Assembly: GCA_031993545.1 (NCBI GenBank)
Contig: DAMAHZ010000008.1
Coordinates: 1-64,000, forward strand
Length of the DNA: 64,000 bases
Reading direction: 5' to 3'
From: UBA1535 sp002323775
Lineage (GTDB): Bacteria > Bacillota > Clostridia > Tissierellales > Sedimentibacteraceae
Shown: positions 1-8,718 of the stretch, one piece after another
Position numbering within the stretch: the first letter of the stretch is position 1
How the letters are laid out: each line of letters opens with the position of its first letter
The notes under the pieces: model-generated
The model's database searches: none
What the model was told of the DNA's origin: nothing
The model's input: the letters and a program-made list of their open reading frames with translations, nothing else
Position numbers and translations under genes: made by a program

Positions 1-683
1 ATATTTGCAACAACTCCAAGATTGTGAGTTATGAATATACAAGACATATTTGTATCTTTTATAAGCTGATGTATCAAATCAAGAATTTGAGCTTGAATTG
101 TAACATCAAGTGCAGTTGTCGGCTCATCGCATATAAGTATATCAGGATTTGATGCCATAGCAATTGCAATAACAATTCTTTGTCTCATACCGCCGGAGAA
201 CTCAAAAGGAAATTGCTCAAAGCGTTTTTCAGGATCAGGTATACCAACCTTTTTCATTAGCTCAAGAGCTTTTGCCTTTGCCTCTGATTTACTTACTCCA
301 TTTAGTGTCATAACCTCTGTAATCTGTTTTCCTATTCTAACAATAGGATTAAGACTTGAAAGAGGGTCTTGGAAAACCATAGCTATTTTATTTCCACGAT
401 ATTTACAGAATTGTTCTTCTGTTATTTTAAGCATGTCCACTTGTGAGCCATCTTTTTCATTGTATAAGATAGAACCATTTTCAGTTATTGAATTAGGAGC
501 TAATATACCCATAATGGCTTTAGCTGTTACACTCTTTCCAGAGCCTGATTCTCCAACTATAGCAAGAGTCTCTCCTGCTCTTAAATCAAAGCTTACATCA
601 CGAACAGCTTTGACTGTTCCTGTGTTTGTACGAAAGGAAACGCTTAAATTATTTACTTGTAATTTTATATCTCTTTCTTTCAT
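1..683 (-). CDS. oppD: Oligopeptide ABC transporter ATP-binding protein OppD (partial, C-terminus beyond window)
   Basis: This is the ATPase subunit that drives peptide import on the cytoplasmic face of the Opp/Dpp permease. About 227 residues are visible. Walker A (GESGSGKS, about residues 44-51), the ABC signature (FSGGMRQR), Walker B (LICDEPTTALD) and the H-loop (ITHNLG) all read cleanly, in the order typical of OppD/DppD. The ATG shares one base with the stop codon of oppC (TAATG), so the two are translationally coupled. The gene continues past base 1; an oppF partner is expected there but cannot be seen. Confidence 0.93.
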   Translation of the reverse strand, partial: MKERDIKLQVNNLSVSFRTNTGTVKAVRDVSFDLRAGETLAIVGESGSGKSVTAKAIMGILAPNSITENGSILYNEKDGSQVDMLKITEEQFCKYRGNKIAMVFQDPLSSLNPIVRIGKQITEVMTLNGVSKSEAKAKALELMKKVGIPDPEKRFEQFPFEFSGGMRQRIVIAIAMASNPDILICDEPTTALDVTIQAQILDLIHQLIKDTNMSCIFITHNLGVVAN

Positions 684-2158
684 TATTCAGACGCTCCTCT
701 CAATGATGGATTGAATGCATCACGTAATCCATTTCCAAATATATTAAATGATAACATCAGTAATGCTATAAATACAGCAGGGAAGAACAAGGAATGTGGA
801 TACTCATTCATTACAGCCTGACCTGATGATAAAAGCGTACCTATACTTGTAAGAGTTCTGCTATCTAAGTCAATTATTCCTAAATATGACAAAGTTGATT
901 CTGAAAATATAACACTTGGTATTACTAATGCAAATGATGTAATTAAAGTACCTATAGCATTTGGCAATATGTGTTTGAATATTAATCTTGCATCCTTTGC
1001 TCCCAGAGTTCTTGATGCTAAAACGTGTTCTGAACCCTTGAAACGATAGAACTGTGTACGAGTTCTATATGCTATACCTATCCAACCGGTAAGTATAAAG
1101 GCAAAGAAAATAGCTCCCAGCGGTCCTACCTTTTTTGCTAAGTGCATATTAAATAATGATGCAACAACTATGAATGGCATTCTTGATAAAATATCAGAAA
1201 TTCTTTCCATAAATAAATCAATCCATCCGCCGTAGTATCCCTCAATAGCTCCGTATATTACACCTATCAATATGTTTATAACAGAAACTGCTATTCCTAA
1301 AAGGAATGAAAATCTTGCACCACCAGCAAGTCTAGTAATTATATCATAACCTTTACTATCGCTACCAAATACGAATGAAGCATAGAAGCCATTTTTATAT
1401 TTATAGTACTCTTTATACAACACTCTTACTTTATACTTTCCTTCATTTTGTTTGATATAATGAGCATAACCATCTCCATACTCACTATTTTTATCTTCTA
1501 TGAAAATGTTGACAAGGTTTCCATCCTTATCACGTTGAGCTATACCTTTTGAATCTGCTACATACCACATATTTGCATCTGATTCTTTACCTGGCATAGT
1601 TATCTTGCTTGTATCAACTATCGGCTCAAGTAAAACTGTACCTGTATCCTTTTCATATTGTTTCATATTCTGAAATTCTTCAGGTGTAATATATTCATAA
1701 TGGTATCCTATATCACCAGCATATCCATTATATTTAATTTTATATATTGTAGATGTTCTAAATTTATCTGAAACTTCTTTTGTTTCTATTAACTTATTAA
1801 TCGCTCCAGGTATACCAGAATAGTAATCATAATAAAACTGTTTAACTTCTCTTGTTTTTAAACCATCCCAAAATCCAAATTTAGCAAAAAATTCATGTCT
1901 CGGAAGCATATTTTTATAAAAAATATCACTCTGTGACATATCATATTTTGCAAATAAAGGGGTAACAATTGCATACAAAAACAAAATTAAGATTATAATC
2001 GCCGCAACTATTGAGCCTTTATTTCTTGAAAAACGAATAAAAGCATCCTGCAAATAACCTATAGGTTTTGTCTCAAATTTAACATCGTGAATTTTTTCAT
2101 CACGTGCTATAAATTTTAATTTTTCTTTTGATATGTTTGGTATATTATTAGAGCTCAT
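683..2158 (-). CDS. oppC: Oligopeptide ABC transporter permease OppC with a large inserted domain
   Basis: Inner-membrane permease subunit of the peptide importer (binding-protein-dependent transport family). The first membrane helix lies near residues 50-70. The typical permease core with the EAA-like loop (SRTLGAKDARLIFKHILPNA) occupies the last 230 residues. At 491 residues it is about 150-190 longer than common OppC proteins (about 300-345). The extra length is a hydrophilic Tyr/Lys/Glu-rich segment between the first helix and the core, presumably extracytoplasmic. It overlaps oppB by 11 bases and oppD by one base, so this is one operon. I infer that the insert contacts the binding protein or cell envelope; nothing in the sequence shows a catalytic motif there. 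Confidence 0.92.
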   Translation of the reverse strand: MSSNNIPNISKEKLKFIARDEKIHDVKFETKPIGYLQDAFIRFSRNKGSIVAAIIILILFLYAIVTPLFAKYDMSQSDIFYKNMLPRHEFFAKFGFWDGLKTREVKQFYYDYYSGIPGAINKLIETKEVSDKFRTSTIYKIKYNGYAGDIGYHYEYITPEEFQNMKQYEKDTGTVLLEPIVDTSKITMPGKESDANMWYVADSKGIAQRDKDGNLVNIFIEDKNSEYGDGYAHYIKQNEGKYKVRVLYKEYYKYKNGFYASFVFGSDSKGYDIITRLAGGARFSFLLGIAVSVINILIGVIYGAIEGYYGGWIDLFMERISDILSRMPFIVVASLFNMHLAKKVGPLGAIFFAFILTGWIGIAYRTRTQFYRFKGSEHVLASRTLGAKDARLIFKHILPNAIGTLITSFALVIPSVIFSESTLSYLGIIDLDSRTLTSIGTLLSSGQAVMNEYPHSLFFPAVFIALLMLSFNIFGNGLRDAFNPSLRGASE

Positions 2159-3128
2159 TTGTTTTTCCTCCTCCCATTCTAATCCTTGGGTCTATAAAGC
2201 CATAGCTTAAATCTATTACAAGTCCTGAAACAAGTCCTATTGCAGTATAAAACATACTTAAATATAAGAATAAATCGTAATCTCTGTTATTTATAGATTG
2301 TACATAAGCTCCACCTATACCTGGTATAGCAAATATCTTCTCTATAACAAGTGAACCACCTAAAACTGCTAAGAACTCAGAAAGAACCATCGGAAGTATA
2401 GGGACAAATGCGTTTCTAAGTGCATGTCTAACTGTTGCCTGTCTTCTAGTCAAACCTTTCGCACGTGCTAAAAGCATATAATCACTTGTAAGTGTTTCCG
2501 TAAGCTCTGCACGAGTAAATCTCGTAAAACCTGCAATAATACCAAATGACAATGCCAAAACTGGTAAAACCATCGATTTAAGCATGACAGGAGAAAAGTA
2601 AGTACGCCCTCCTTCTAAGGCTGCTACTATATGTGGGAACCAACCCAGTTTAAATGCAAAAATATATTGAACGAGAAAAGCATATACGAAACTTGGTACT
2701 GAAATAAATACCATAGTCAATACAGAAATCGCTTGGTCTTCCCATTTATTCTTTTTAAGAGCTGCAAATATTCCAAATAGTATACCAAGAGGTAAACTAA
2801 ACAAAACAGAATATATATTTACACTCATTGTAGCAGGAAGTTTATCTGCAACGTGCTTAGTAACTGGAGTTAAAAAGTCTACTTTTTTACAAACTCCCCA
2901 GTCAAACTCTGTAAAAACCTTTTTTAAGAAAATACCATATTGTACAAGAATTGGCTTGTTATAACCCCATGCCTCATGCATTGCTCTAAGAGCATATCCT
3001 TGATCACCCATAGCTGGAGGTATTTCATTTGGTAAAAGTCTAACCAAAACAAAGCACATAGTCATGATAATGAAAAATACCATGAACATAAGCCCTATTC
3101 TTTTTAAAATATATGTGAACATCTTCAT
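2148..3128 (-). CDS. oppB: Oligopeptide ABC transporter permease OppB
   Basis: First permease subunit of the peptide importer, 326 residues, close to the usual family length (about 305-335). It has an N-terminal helix, a periplasmic-side loop with conserved Pro/Gly, and the permease core including the EAA-type loop (ARAKGLTRRQATVRHALRNA) and a GIGGAYVQSI-like end. It overlaps oppC by 11 bases. About 340 bases separate it from oppA upstream, and that gap holds two strong hairpins. Binding-protein and permease genes may therefore be expressed at different levels from one promoter, or oppB may use its own promoter in the gap. Confidence 0.93.
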   Translation of the reverse strand: MKMFTYILKRIGLMFMVFFIIMTMCFVLVRLLPNEIPPAMGDQGYALRAMHEAWGYNKPILVQYGIFLKKVFTEFDWGVCKKVDFLTPVTKHVADKLPATMSVNIYSVLFSLPLGILFGIFAALKKNKWEDQAISVLTMVFISVPSFVYAFLVQYIFAFKLGWFPHIVAALEGGRTYFSPVMLKSMVLPVLALSFGIIAGFTRFTRAELTETLTSDYMLLARAKGLTRRQATVRHALRNAFVPILPMVLSEFLAVLGGSLVIEKIFAIPGIGGAYVQSINNRDYDLFLYLSMFYTAIGLVSGLVIDLSYGFIDPRIRMGGGKTNEL

Positions 3129-3261
3129 TGATATACACCTCCTATTTTATTTCGTTAATTATATAAATATTAAGTCTTTATGCCAATCTTAAATAAAAAG
3201 CTTTGTCATAAGATGTGCTTGTCTCATTTAATAATACTTATCTAAAATAAGCTTTATCATA

Positions 3262-3314
3262 GAGTGTTCTCACAGAGTGTTGTATTAAAACACTAACACT
3301 CTGTGAGAACACTC
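3262..3314. repeat. Perfect 20-bp inverted repeat between oppA and oppB
   Basis: Arms at 3262-3281 and 3295-3314 are exact reverse complements (core GTTCTCACAGAGTGTT) with a 13-nt loop. On the minus strand the hairpin is not followed by a clean T-run, so it may be an attenuator, an RNA-stabilising structure for the oppA message, or an operator before oppB. The sequence just upstream (3190-3215 and 3242-3268) contains two diverged copies of AATAAGCTTTATCATAGAGTG. Confidence 0.6.
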
Positions 3315-3414
3315 ATTTTAAAATTTGCGTAAAAACATACATCATGATAAACTCATGTTTGTCAAGAATTTATCGCACTAGTAAAATTTGTAAGATTAAC
3401 TGTTGCATGGAAAT

Positions 3415-3444
3415 TTCACAGCTCCAAAATAATGGAGCTGTGAA
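3415..3444 (-). terminator. Hairpin downstream of oppA
   Basis: The 11-bp perfect stem TTCACAGCTCC/GGAGCTGTGAA with an 8-nt loop lies 25 bases after the oppA stop. The 3' tail is only weakly T-rich (AAATTTCC), so it is more likely partial termination or message stabilisation than full termination, which fits with oppBCD lying downstream. Confidence 0.6.
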
Positions 3445-3468
3445 AACCATTTTAAAATAATTTAATTA

Positions 3469-5802
3469 TTATTTATAATCAAGCTCTCCGCCTTGCTCTG
3501 AAACCCACTTATCCCATTCAGCGTCTGTCATTTCAATGTAAGTTTCGCCTAATCTTACCATAGGAATGTATTTTGTTAATTGCATCTTACAACGCATAGA
3601 TAATAAAGCGTCAGTAGATGAAGATTGAAGAGGAAGTGAAGCATACTCTTGTAATACTCTTGTCTCTACTTTAGAAAGTATCATAGATCTTATTTCATTA
3701 TCTACTACTTTATATTCACCGCTACAAAGTGCATTTACCCAGTCAACACAGCTCTTTTCAATGTCTTTTCCATCTATGTTTATAGTTAACATAACATCTG
3801 TATACTCTAAACCGTAGTTACTACCTGGTCTGATATTAAATTCCATCAAACCATAAGGGTCCATGGCTCCACCGCCACCACCACTTAAACAGATTTGAGC
3901 TTCACCAGTTCTCATCTTTTCATTCCACTTATCAGTTATTAAACTTACAACCTTTAATTTTCCTTCAAGTGGAGTTCCTTTTGCCATATCAGCAAATGAA
4001 TTTTCTATAGTTGTATAAAGCAATTTTCTTGATTCTGTCTCAGCTGTAGTAGGATAATCTAATGTTATAATATCTCCATCTTTATAGTCTCCATTTGCTT
4101 TAGCTTCTTCGTATGCTTTCATAAGCAACTCTTTCGCTTTAGCTAAGTCATAACCTGAGTCAATATCTGTTCCGCCATATAGGTCTATAAGAACTTGTTT
4201 ACCATATTCAGAATCTCTGTATGATTGACCTGTATCTGGATCTGTGATATATGTTTCATTTAACATACCAGAGAAAGGTTTTATTAACGGACCTCTTGCT
4301 TTAGCAAAGTTAGTTCTGTTAATTCCTAAAGAGAAAGCTTGACGGAAATCTTTGTAAGATATTATCGTCTTATTTATGCCAGCAGATTCAAAACCTTTTA
4401 AATTTTCACGATTAACGTGGAAGTTTAAATTGTAAGTATAAACGTTAGGCATACTTACTAAATAATCACTTGCAGCATACTCTGTTTTAGTATTTATAGC
4501 AACAGTATCAAGTTGTCCTTTTAAGAACATTTGGAATGCTGTTTCATGTTCAGGTATAATATCAAATCTGATTTTCTCTCTGTTACTATAGTACTCATGG
4601 TTTCCATCAGTCCAACCATACCAGTTTTCATTCATTGAAAGAACTACAAGCTTGTCCTTAATATATTCTGTTATTTTATAAGGTCCAAATGACATGTATT
4701 TAGTGTTATCATTACCAAATGATGTTTTTGTAACTCCTCCACCTATATCAGATTTATTGTTTTCATAAGTGTCTTTATGTACTAACCAAGGTGTTGTCAA
4801 TGTATATTTCATAAAGAATGGCTTAGTAGGATTTTTAAGAATGAATTCTATTTCATAATCACTAACCTTTTTCACTCCAACATTAGCAAAATCTACAGCA
4901 GGGTTTTCCATTTCAACTTTACAGAATTCTTTCCATGCTTCTGGATTGCTATCGCCAAATTTAACTGCGATCTCAGTTAAATCTTTTTTAACTTGATCTG
5001 TAACTGCCATGTATTTATCCTTTGAGTACAATTGGAATAAATCTCTTCCGTCAGCTGACATAAATTTAGATTTTTGCGCCTCTTGAGCATAGTATTCTGA
5101 TGCAGGTGAACCAAAGAACACTACAGACTCAGTCATTGTTACAAGATATTGAGCTTCTGGAACATCTTTAACTCTATCATTGCCTACAATGTCTTCATAA
5201 ACTTTACCTTGTTTGAAATATTCTTCTGCGTTAGCTATAGATAAGTCACCTTGATATATCTCGCTCGCACGAACATTTTTCATTACTGGGTTAATCAATT
5301 GTGAATACGAGTAGATATAATCATCTGCTGTTATAGGAGTACCATCTTCCCATTTAGCGTTAGGATTTAACTTAACTGAATAAGCATACCACTCTTTAGC
5401 ATCAGCAGGCACACCATATGTAGCATCTCCAGCATACTTTGATGTTACGTCCACTGGGAATTCTGCTGCCATTTCACATATGAACTCAAAACCATCTTGA
5501 GCATCATTAGCTTTAATGTCATAGAATCCAATCTCAGTACGATTTGTAATGTCTGACGCATCAGCAACTGTAGTATCATGTCTATTGAGTGTAGCAGGTG
5601 TTGAAGCTAAATAACTTCTGTAAGTTATACCCTTACTTCTCTCAACAATATTTGGTCCTGCTGGTTTTTCTGGATCTTTGTTTCCAGAATCTACAGGCGG
5701 TTGGTTGCCATTGTCAACCGGTTTTTGATCTTTCGGCTTACATGCTGCCATAGAAAATATCAGCACTAAAACAAGAAAAATCGAAATTACTCTTTTCATC
5801 AT
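3469..5802 (-). CDS. oppA: Oligopeptide-binding lipoprotein OppA
   Basis: Solute-binding lipoprotein that captures oligopeptides outside the membrane and delivers them to OppBC. I place the start at the ATGATG pair at 5802: GGAGGG sits 8 bases upstream, and the next residues are a classic lipoprotein signal (hydrophobic stretch, then SMAAC lipobox about 20 residues in). The mature part begins with a Lys/Pro/Asn-rich linker and then the SBP_bac_5 fold (TPATLNRHD..., WEDGTPITADDYIYS). The product of 777 residues is longer than the roughly 540-600 of well-studied OppA. The longer open frame starting 45 bases upstream lacks a ribosome site. It has its own promoter upstream at 5955-5983. Confidence 0.93.
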   Translation of the reverse strand: MMKRVISIFLVLVLIFSMAACKPKDQKPVDNGNQPPVDSGNKDPEKPAGPNIVERSKGITYRSYLASTPATLNRHDTTVADASDITNRTEIGFYDIKANDAQDGFEFICEMAAEFPVDVTSKYAGDATYGVPADAKEWYAYSVKLNPNAKWEDGTPITADDYIYSYSQLINPVMKNVRASEIYQGDLSIANAEEYFKQGKVYEDIVGNDRVKDVPEAQYLVTMTESVVFFGSPASEYYAQEAQKSKFMSADGRDLFQLYSKDKYMAVTDQVKKDLTEIAVKFGDSNPEAWKEFCKVEMENPAVDFANVGVKKVSDYEIEFILKNPTKPFFMKYTLTTPWLVHKDTYENNKSDIGGGVTKTSFGNDNTKYMSFGPYKITEYIKDKLVVLSMNENWYGWTDGNHEYYSNREKIRFDIIPEHETAFQMFLKGQLDTVAINTKTEYAASDYLVSMPNVYTYNLNFHVNRENLKGFESAGINKTIISYKDFRQAFSLGINRTNFAKARGPLIKPFSGMLNETYITDPDTGQSYRDSEYGKQVLIDLYGGTDIDSGYDLAKAKELLMKAYEEAKANGDYKDGDIITLDYPTTAETESRKLLYTTIENSFADMAKGTPLEGKLKVVSLITDKWNEKMRTGEAQICLSGGGGGAMDPYGLMEFNIRPGSNYGLEYTDVMLTINIDGKDIEKSCVDWVNALCSGEYKVVDNEIRSMILSKVETRVLQEYASLPLQSSSTDALLSMRCKMQLTKYIPMVRLGETYIEMTDAEWDKWVSEQGGELDYK

Positions 5803-5880
5803 AAATTTATCCCTCCAAATTATTATGCGCTTTCTTAATGAAAGCAAAAGAATTTTATGTATATAATTAATTTTGTATGT

Positions 5881-5925
5881 TGCAAGCGTTATCTAAAAAA
5901 TCTATTAAACTATGAAACGCTTGCA
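5881..5925. repeat. Inverted repeat in the oppA leader
   Basis: TGCAAGCGTT (5881-5890) and AACGCTTGCA (5916-5925) are perfect complements 25 bases apart, between the oppA promoter and its ribosome site. This could be an operator or a leader hairpin; no regulator family is recognised from it. Confidence 0.45.
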
Positions 5926-5954
5926 CGACACAAATTATTATATCCTTGTTTTGT

Positions 5955-5983
5955 ATTATACCATATCAATTTATTCATATCAA
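5955..5983 (-). promoter_or_regulatory. Sigma-A type promoter of oppA
   Basis: On the minus strand, TTGATA (5978-5983), a 17-nt spacer and TATAAT (5955-5960) with an extended -10 (TGG before it). It lies about 150 bases before the oppA start, leaving a long leader that holds the 5881-5925 inverted repeat. Confidence 0.75.
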
Positions 5984-6093
5984 GTATTTTTTTTTATTAT
6001 AATCCAAGACTTTTATGATTTTTATTTAAATGAATTATGATAAATCTAACTTTATTTGAAAAATCAACCATTTATGGTATACCATATATATTT

Positions 6094-6126
6094 CATAGTT
6101 GGCGAAGCAAAAGCTCCGCTACTATG
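6094..6126 (-). terminator. Imperfect hairpin downstream of rnjA
   Basis: Arms CATAGT..GCG..AGC and GCT..CGC..ACTATG pair imperfectly about 35 bases after the rnjA stop. The AT-rich flank on the minus strand contains short T-runs. A 14-bp AT palindrome (TATGGTATACCATA) lies at 6074-6087. Probable but weak terminator. Confidence 0.4.
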
Positions 6127-6158
6127 ATAATATATATTTTAATTTTTACATTCTTAAA

Positions 6159-7838
6159 CTATTGTTTCATATTAACTTCCATTATGATTGGTAAAATCAT
6201 TGGACTTCTTTGTATTCTATCATATATAAAGCCACTCAAATCATCCTTAATTGTGTTCTTGATAGTTCCCCAGTCCTTAGTGCCTGAATCCTTGCACTTA
6301 TTAAGTGCTATATTTACATTTTCTCTTGATTCTTCTATGAGGTCTATATTTTCTCTGACGTATACGAATCCTCTTGAAATAATATCAGGACCTGATATTA
6401 TTTCACCTGTACTTTTATTCATAGTTATAACAACTATTATAAGTCCATTTTCTGACAAATGCTTTCTGTCTCTTAAAACTATATTTCCTACATCACCAAC
6501 GCCAAGTCCATCAACTAGTATATTTCCTGATGGAACTGTTCCATTTACTTGTGCTGATTTGTTGTTTACTTCAACTACATCTCCGGTTTGAGCAATTATT
6601 ATATTTTCTTCCTTTATACCAAGCTCCATAGCTAATTTAGCGTGATGCTTCAAATGCCTAAACTCTCCATGCACCGGCATAAAGAATTTTGGTTTTAGCA
6701 ATGTCAGCATTAGCTTTAGTTCTTCTTGTCTCGCATGACCAGAAACGTGGATTTCTTCCAAAGTATCGTATAGAACATCTGCTCCCTTTTTATACAGCAT
6801 ATTTATAACTCTTGCTACTGTCTTTTCATTGCCCGGTATAGGATTTGCAGATATGATAACCATATCGCCTTCCTTTATCTCAAGCTTTTTATGGTCGCTA
6901 TTTGCCATTCTTGTCAAAGCCGACATAGGCTCTCCCTGACTTCCGGTAGTTATAAGCGCTATTTCTTCATCCTTATATTTTTTCAAATCATTAATATTTA
7001 TAAATGTATCTTCAGGAGTTTCAAGATATCCTAATTCCTGAGCAACCTTTATGACATTTACCATACTTCTTCCAGAAACCGCAACCTTTCTGTTATATGC
7101 TACTGCTGCATTTACTATTTGCTGAACTCTGTGTATATTGGAAGCAAATGTTGCAACTATTATTCTTTGATTGCATTTCTTGAAAATATCCATAAACTTG
7201 TTGCCAACAACTCGCTCTGATTGTGTATACCCTGTTCTTTCAACGTTAGTACTATCTGATAAGGCTATCAGTACACCTTTTCTTCCAAACTCTGCAAATG
7301 CGTTCAAATCAATAACATTACCATTTATAGGGGTATAGTCTATTTTGAAGTCACCTGTATGAATCATTGTACCTACAGGTGTTTCTATAGCAAAACCAAC
7401 AGAATCAGGTATACTGTGATTAGTTCCTATAAAATTAATTTTAAAGTTTCCAGCTTTTACATGCTCTCCTGGCTTTACTACGTTTAAGCTGACCTCATCT
7501 AATTTATGCTCTAATAGCTTGTTGCCTACTAAGCCTATTGTCAGTTTCGTACCGTAAACCGGAATATTTATTTTTTTCAAAACATACGGGATTGCTCCAA
7601 TATGATCCTCATGTCCATGTGTTAAAAACAAGCCTCTTAGCTTATCCTTATTTTTTATAAGATAAGTAATATCTGGTATTACTATATCTATACCAAGCAT
7701 TTCGTCCTCCGGAAATGCCATTCCGCAATCTATAACTATTATATCATTATCGTATTCAACTGCCGTTATATTTTTACCAATTTCACCCAAACCACCTAGC
7801 GGGATTATTTTTAATTTGTTTTTTTTGGTCTGTGCCAA
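6159..7838 (-). CDS. rnjA: Ribonuclease J
   Basis: Metallo-beta-lactamase/beta-CASP exo- and endoribonuclease of mRNA decay and rRNA processing, 559 residues, close to RNase J1 (about 555). The zinc motif THGHEDH is at residues 73-79. Beta-CASP motifs and the VSGHARQEELKLML helper region follow, and the family ending PMILPIIMEV is intact. Translation starts at TTG (7838), placed about 8 bases after AAGGAGGAG; no ATG gives a better site. It is the last gene of a close run behind DUF1292, ruvX, ireB and alaS. Whether it belongs to that transcript is inferred from the 13-base gap to DUF1292. Confidence 0.95.
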   Translation of the reverse strand: MAQTKKNKLKIIPLGGLGEIGKNITAVEYDNDIIVIDCGMAFPEDEMLGIDIVIPDITYLIKNKDKLRGLFLTHGHEDHIGAIPYVLKKINIPVYGTKLTIGLVGNKLLEHKLDEVSLNVVKPGEHVKAGNFKINFIGTNHSIPDSVGFAIETPVGTMIHTGDFKIDYTPINGNVIDLNAFAEFGRKGVLIALSDSTNVERTGYTQSERVVGNKFMDIFKKCNQRIIVATFASNIHRVQQIVNAAVAYNRKVAVSGRSMVNVIKVAQELGYLETPEDTFININDLKKYKDEEIALITTGSQGEPMSALTRMANSDHKKLEIKEGDMVIISANPIPGNEKTVARVINMLYKKGADVLYDTLEEIHVSGHARQEELKLMLTLLKPKFFMPVHGEFRHLKHHAKLAMELGIKEENIIIAQTGDVVEVNNKSAQVNGTVPSGNILVDGLGVGDVGNIVLRDRKHLSENGLIIVVITMNKSTGEIISGPDIISRGFVYVRENIDLIEESRENVNIALNKCKDSGTKDWGTIKNTIKDDLSGFIYDRIQRSPMILPIIMEVNMKQ

Positions 7839-7851
7839 AGTCTGCTCCTCC

Positions 7852-8148
7852 TTATATCAAATCATCTGCCATAGCTTCGTAAATTTCAATCACTTCGCTT
7901 AATTCTTCTTCGTCCTCAATGATATTAAATATCATTTCTCCATCCTCGGTTTCATCAACACTATAAATCATGCCTTCCTCAGAGTTTTCTTCTCTAAGTA
8001 CAGCATATTGTACCTCATCCAAATGAAAGCTTGCTTCTAAAACAAGTCTTTCAAGCTTTCCATCTTCGTTGATTAACTCAACGATTTGTGTTTCGTACTC
8101 ATCATCTTCTTCAATTAAATCTAATTCTTCGTTTTTTTTGTTGTTCAT
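7852..8148 (-). CDS. DUF1292 family protein (YrzB-like)
   Basis: Very acidic 98-residue cytoplasmic protein of the DUF1292 family, whose function is unknown. The family signature, a strand-rich core around IVELINEDGKLERLVLEASFHLDEVQYAVL, is present, with long Glu/Asp runs near both ends. In many Firmicutes this gene follows alaS, ireB and ruvX, and the same neighbours occur here, which supports the call. It lies 13 bases before rnjA and is probably co-transcribed with it. Confidence 0.85.
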   Translation of the reverse strand: MNNKKNEELDLIEEDDEYETQIVELINEDGKLERLVLEASFHLDEVQYAVLREENSEEGMIYSVDETEDGEMIFNIIEDEEELSEVIEIYEAMADDLI

Positions 8149-8227
8149 TTAACATTTACCTACCATTAATTATATAATATCGAGTTTCGCCCAAATTATT
8201 TAAAATACAAAAATATATTTTGTATAT

Positions 8228-8650
8228 TTACATCATTCTTTTTGCTCTTTCCATGTATGTGGTTAGAATTTGAACAGCTGCAAGCTTATCTATAACTTCT
8301 TTTCTTTTATTTCTTTTTACATCAGCACTTATTAGTATCTTTTCCGATAAAGCAGTTGTTAAGCGTTCATCTTGAAAATCTGTCGGCAAATCAATTTTTT
8401 CTTTTAATTTTTCTGTAAAGCTAATAACCTTTTCACCTTGAATTCCAATTGTTCCGTTCATCATTTTTGGCATTCCTATTACAATTTTTGTAACCTTATA
8501 TTCATCAATGATTTTTCTTAACTCTTGTATATCCGCTTTAAAATTAGTTCTTTTTATAGTAGTGAGACCTTGAGCTGTTATCATAAGCAAATCACTTAAT
8601 GCAACACCAATCGTTTTATCTCCTACATCCAATCCCATTAATCTTTCCAT
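8228..8650 (-). CDS. ruvX: Putative pre-16S rRNA nuclease / Holliday junction resolvase RuvX (YqgF)
   Basis: RNase H-fold nuclease of the YqgF family, thought to finish 16S rRNA 5' maturation. It has 140 residues, normal for the family. The first catalytic Asp lies in GLDVGDKTIGVALSD near the N-terminus, the second acidic block in DFQDERLTT, and the last region in DKLAAVQILTTYM. Gene order alaS-ireB-(reductase)-ruvX-DUF1292 matches the conserved Firmicutes cluster apart from the inserted reductase. Confidence 0.93.
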   Translation of the reverse strand: MERLMGLDVGDKTIGVALSDLLMITAQGLTTIKRTNFKADIQELRKIIDEYKVTKIVIGMPKMMNGTIGIQGEKVISFTEKLKEKIDLPTDFQDERLTTALSEKILISADVKRNKRKEVIDKLAAVQILTTYMERAKRMM

Positions 8651-8718
8651 TTTATCTTCCTATATTCTCTAAATTGTTAAACATTATATTTATATAACAT
8701 TTTAAATTCTATACATTT

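Noticed and set aside
433..714. 93-residue open frame on the plus strand at the left edge
   Set aside because: Antisense to the well-supported oppD reading frame.
5881..5925. oppA leader inverted repeat as a CodY or riboswitch element
   Set aside because: It does not match the CodY box AATTTTCWGAAAATT and shows no known riboswitch core; kept only as an unassigned repeat.
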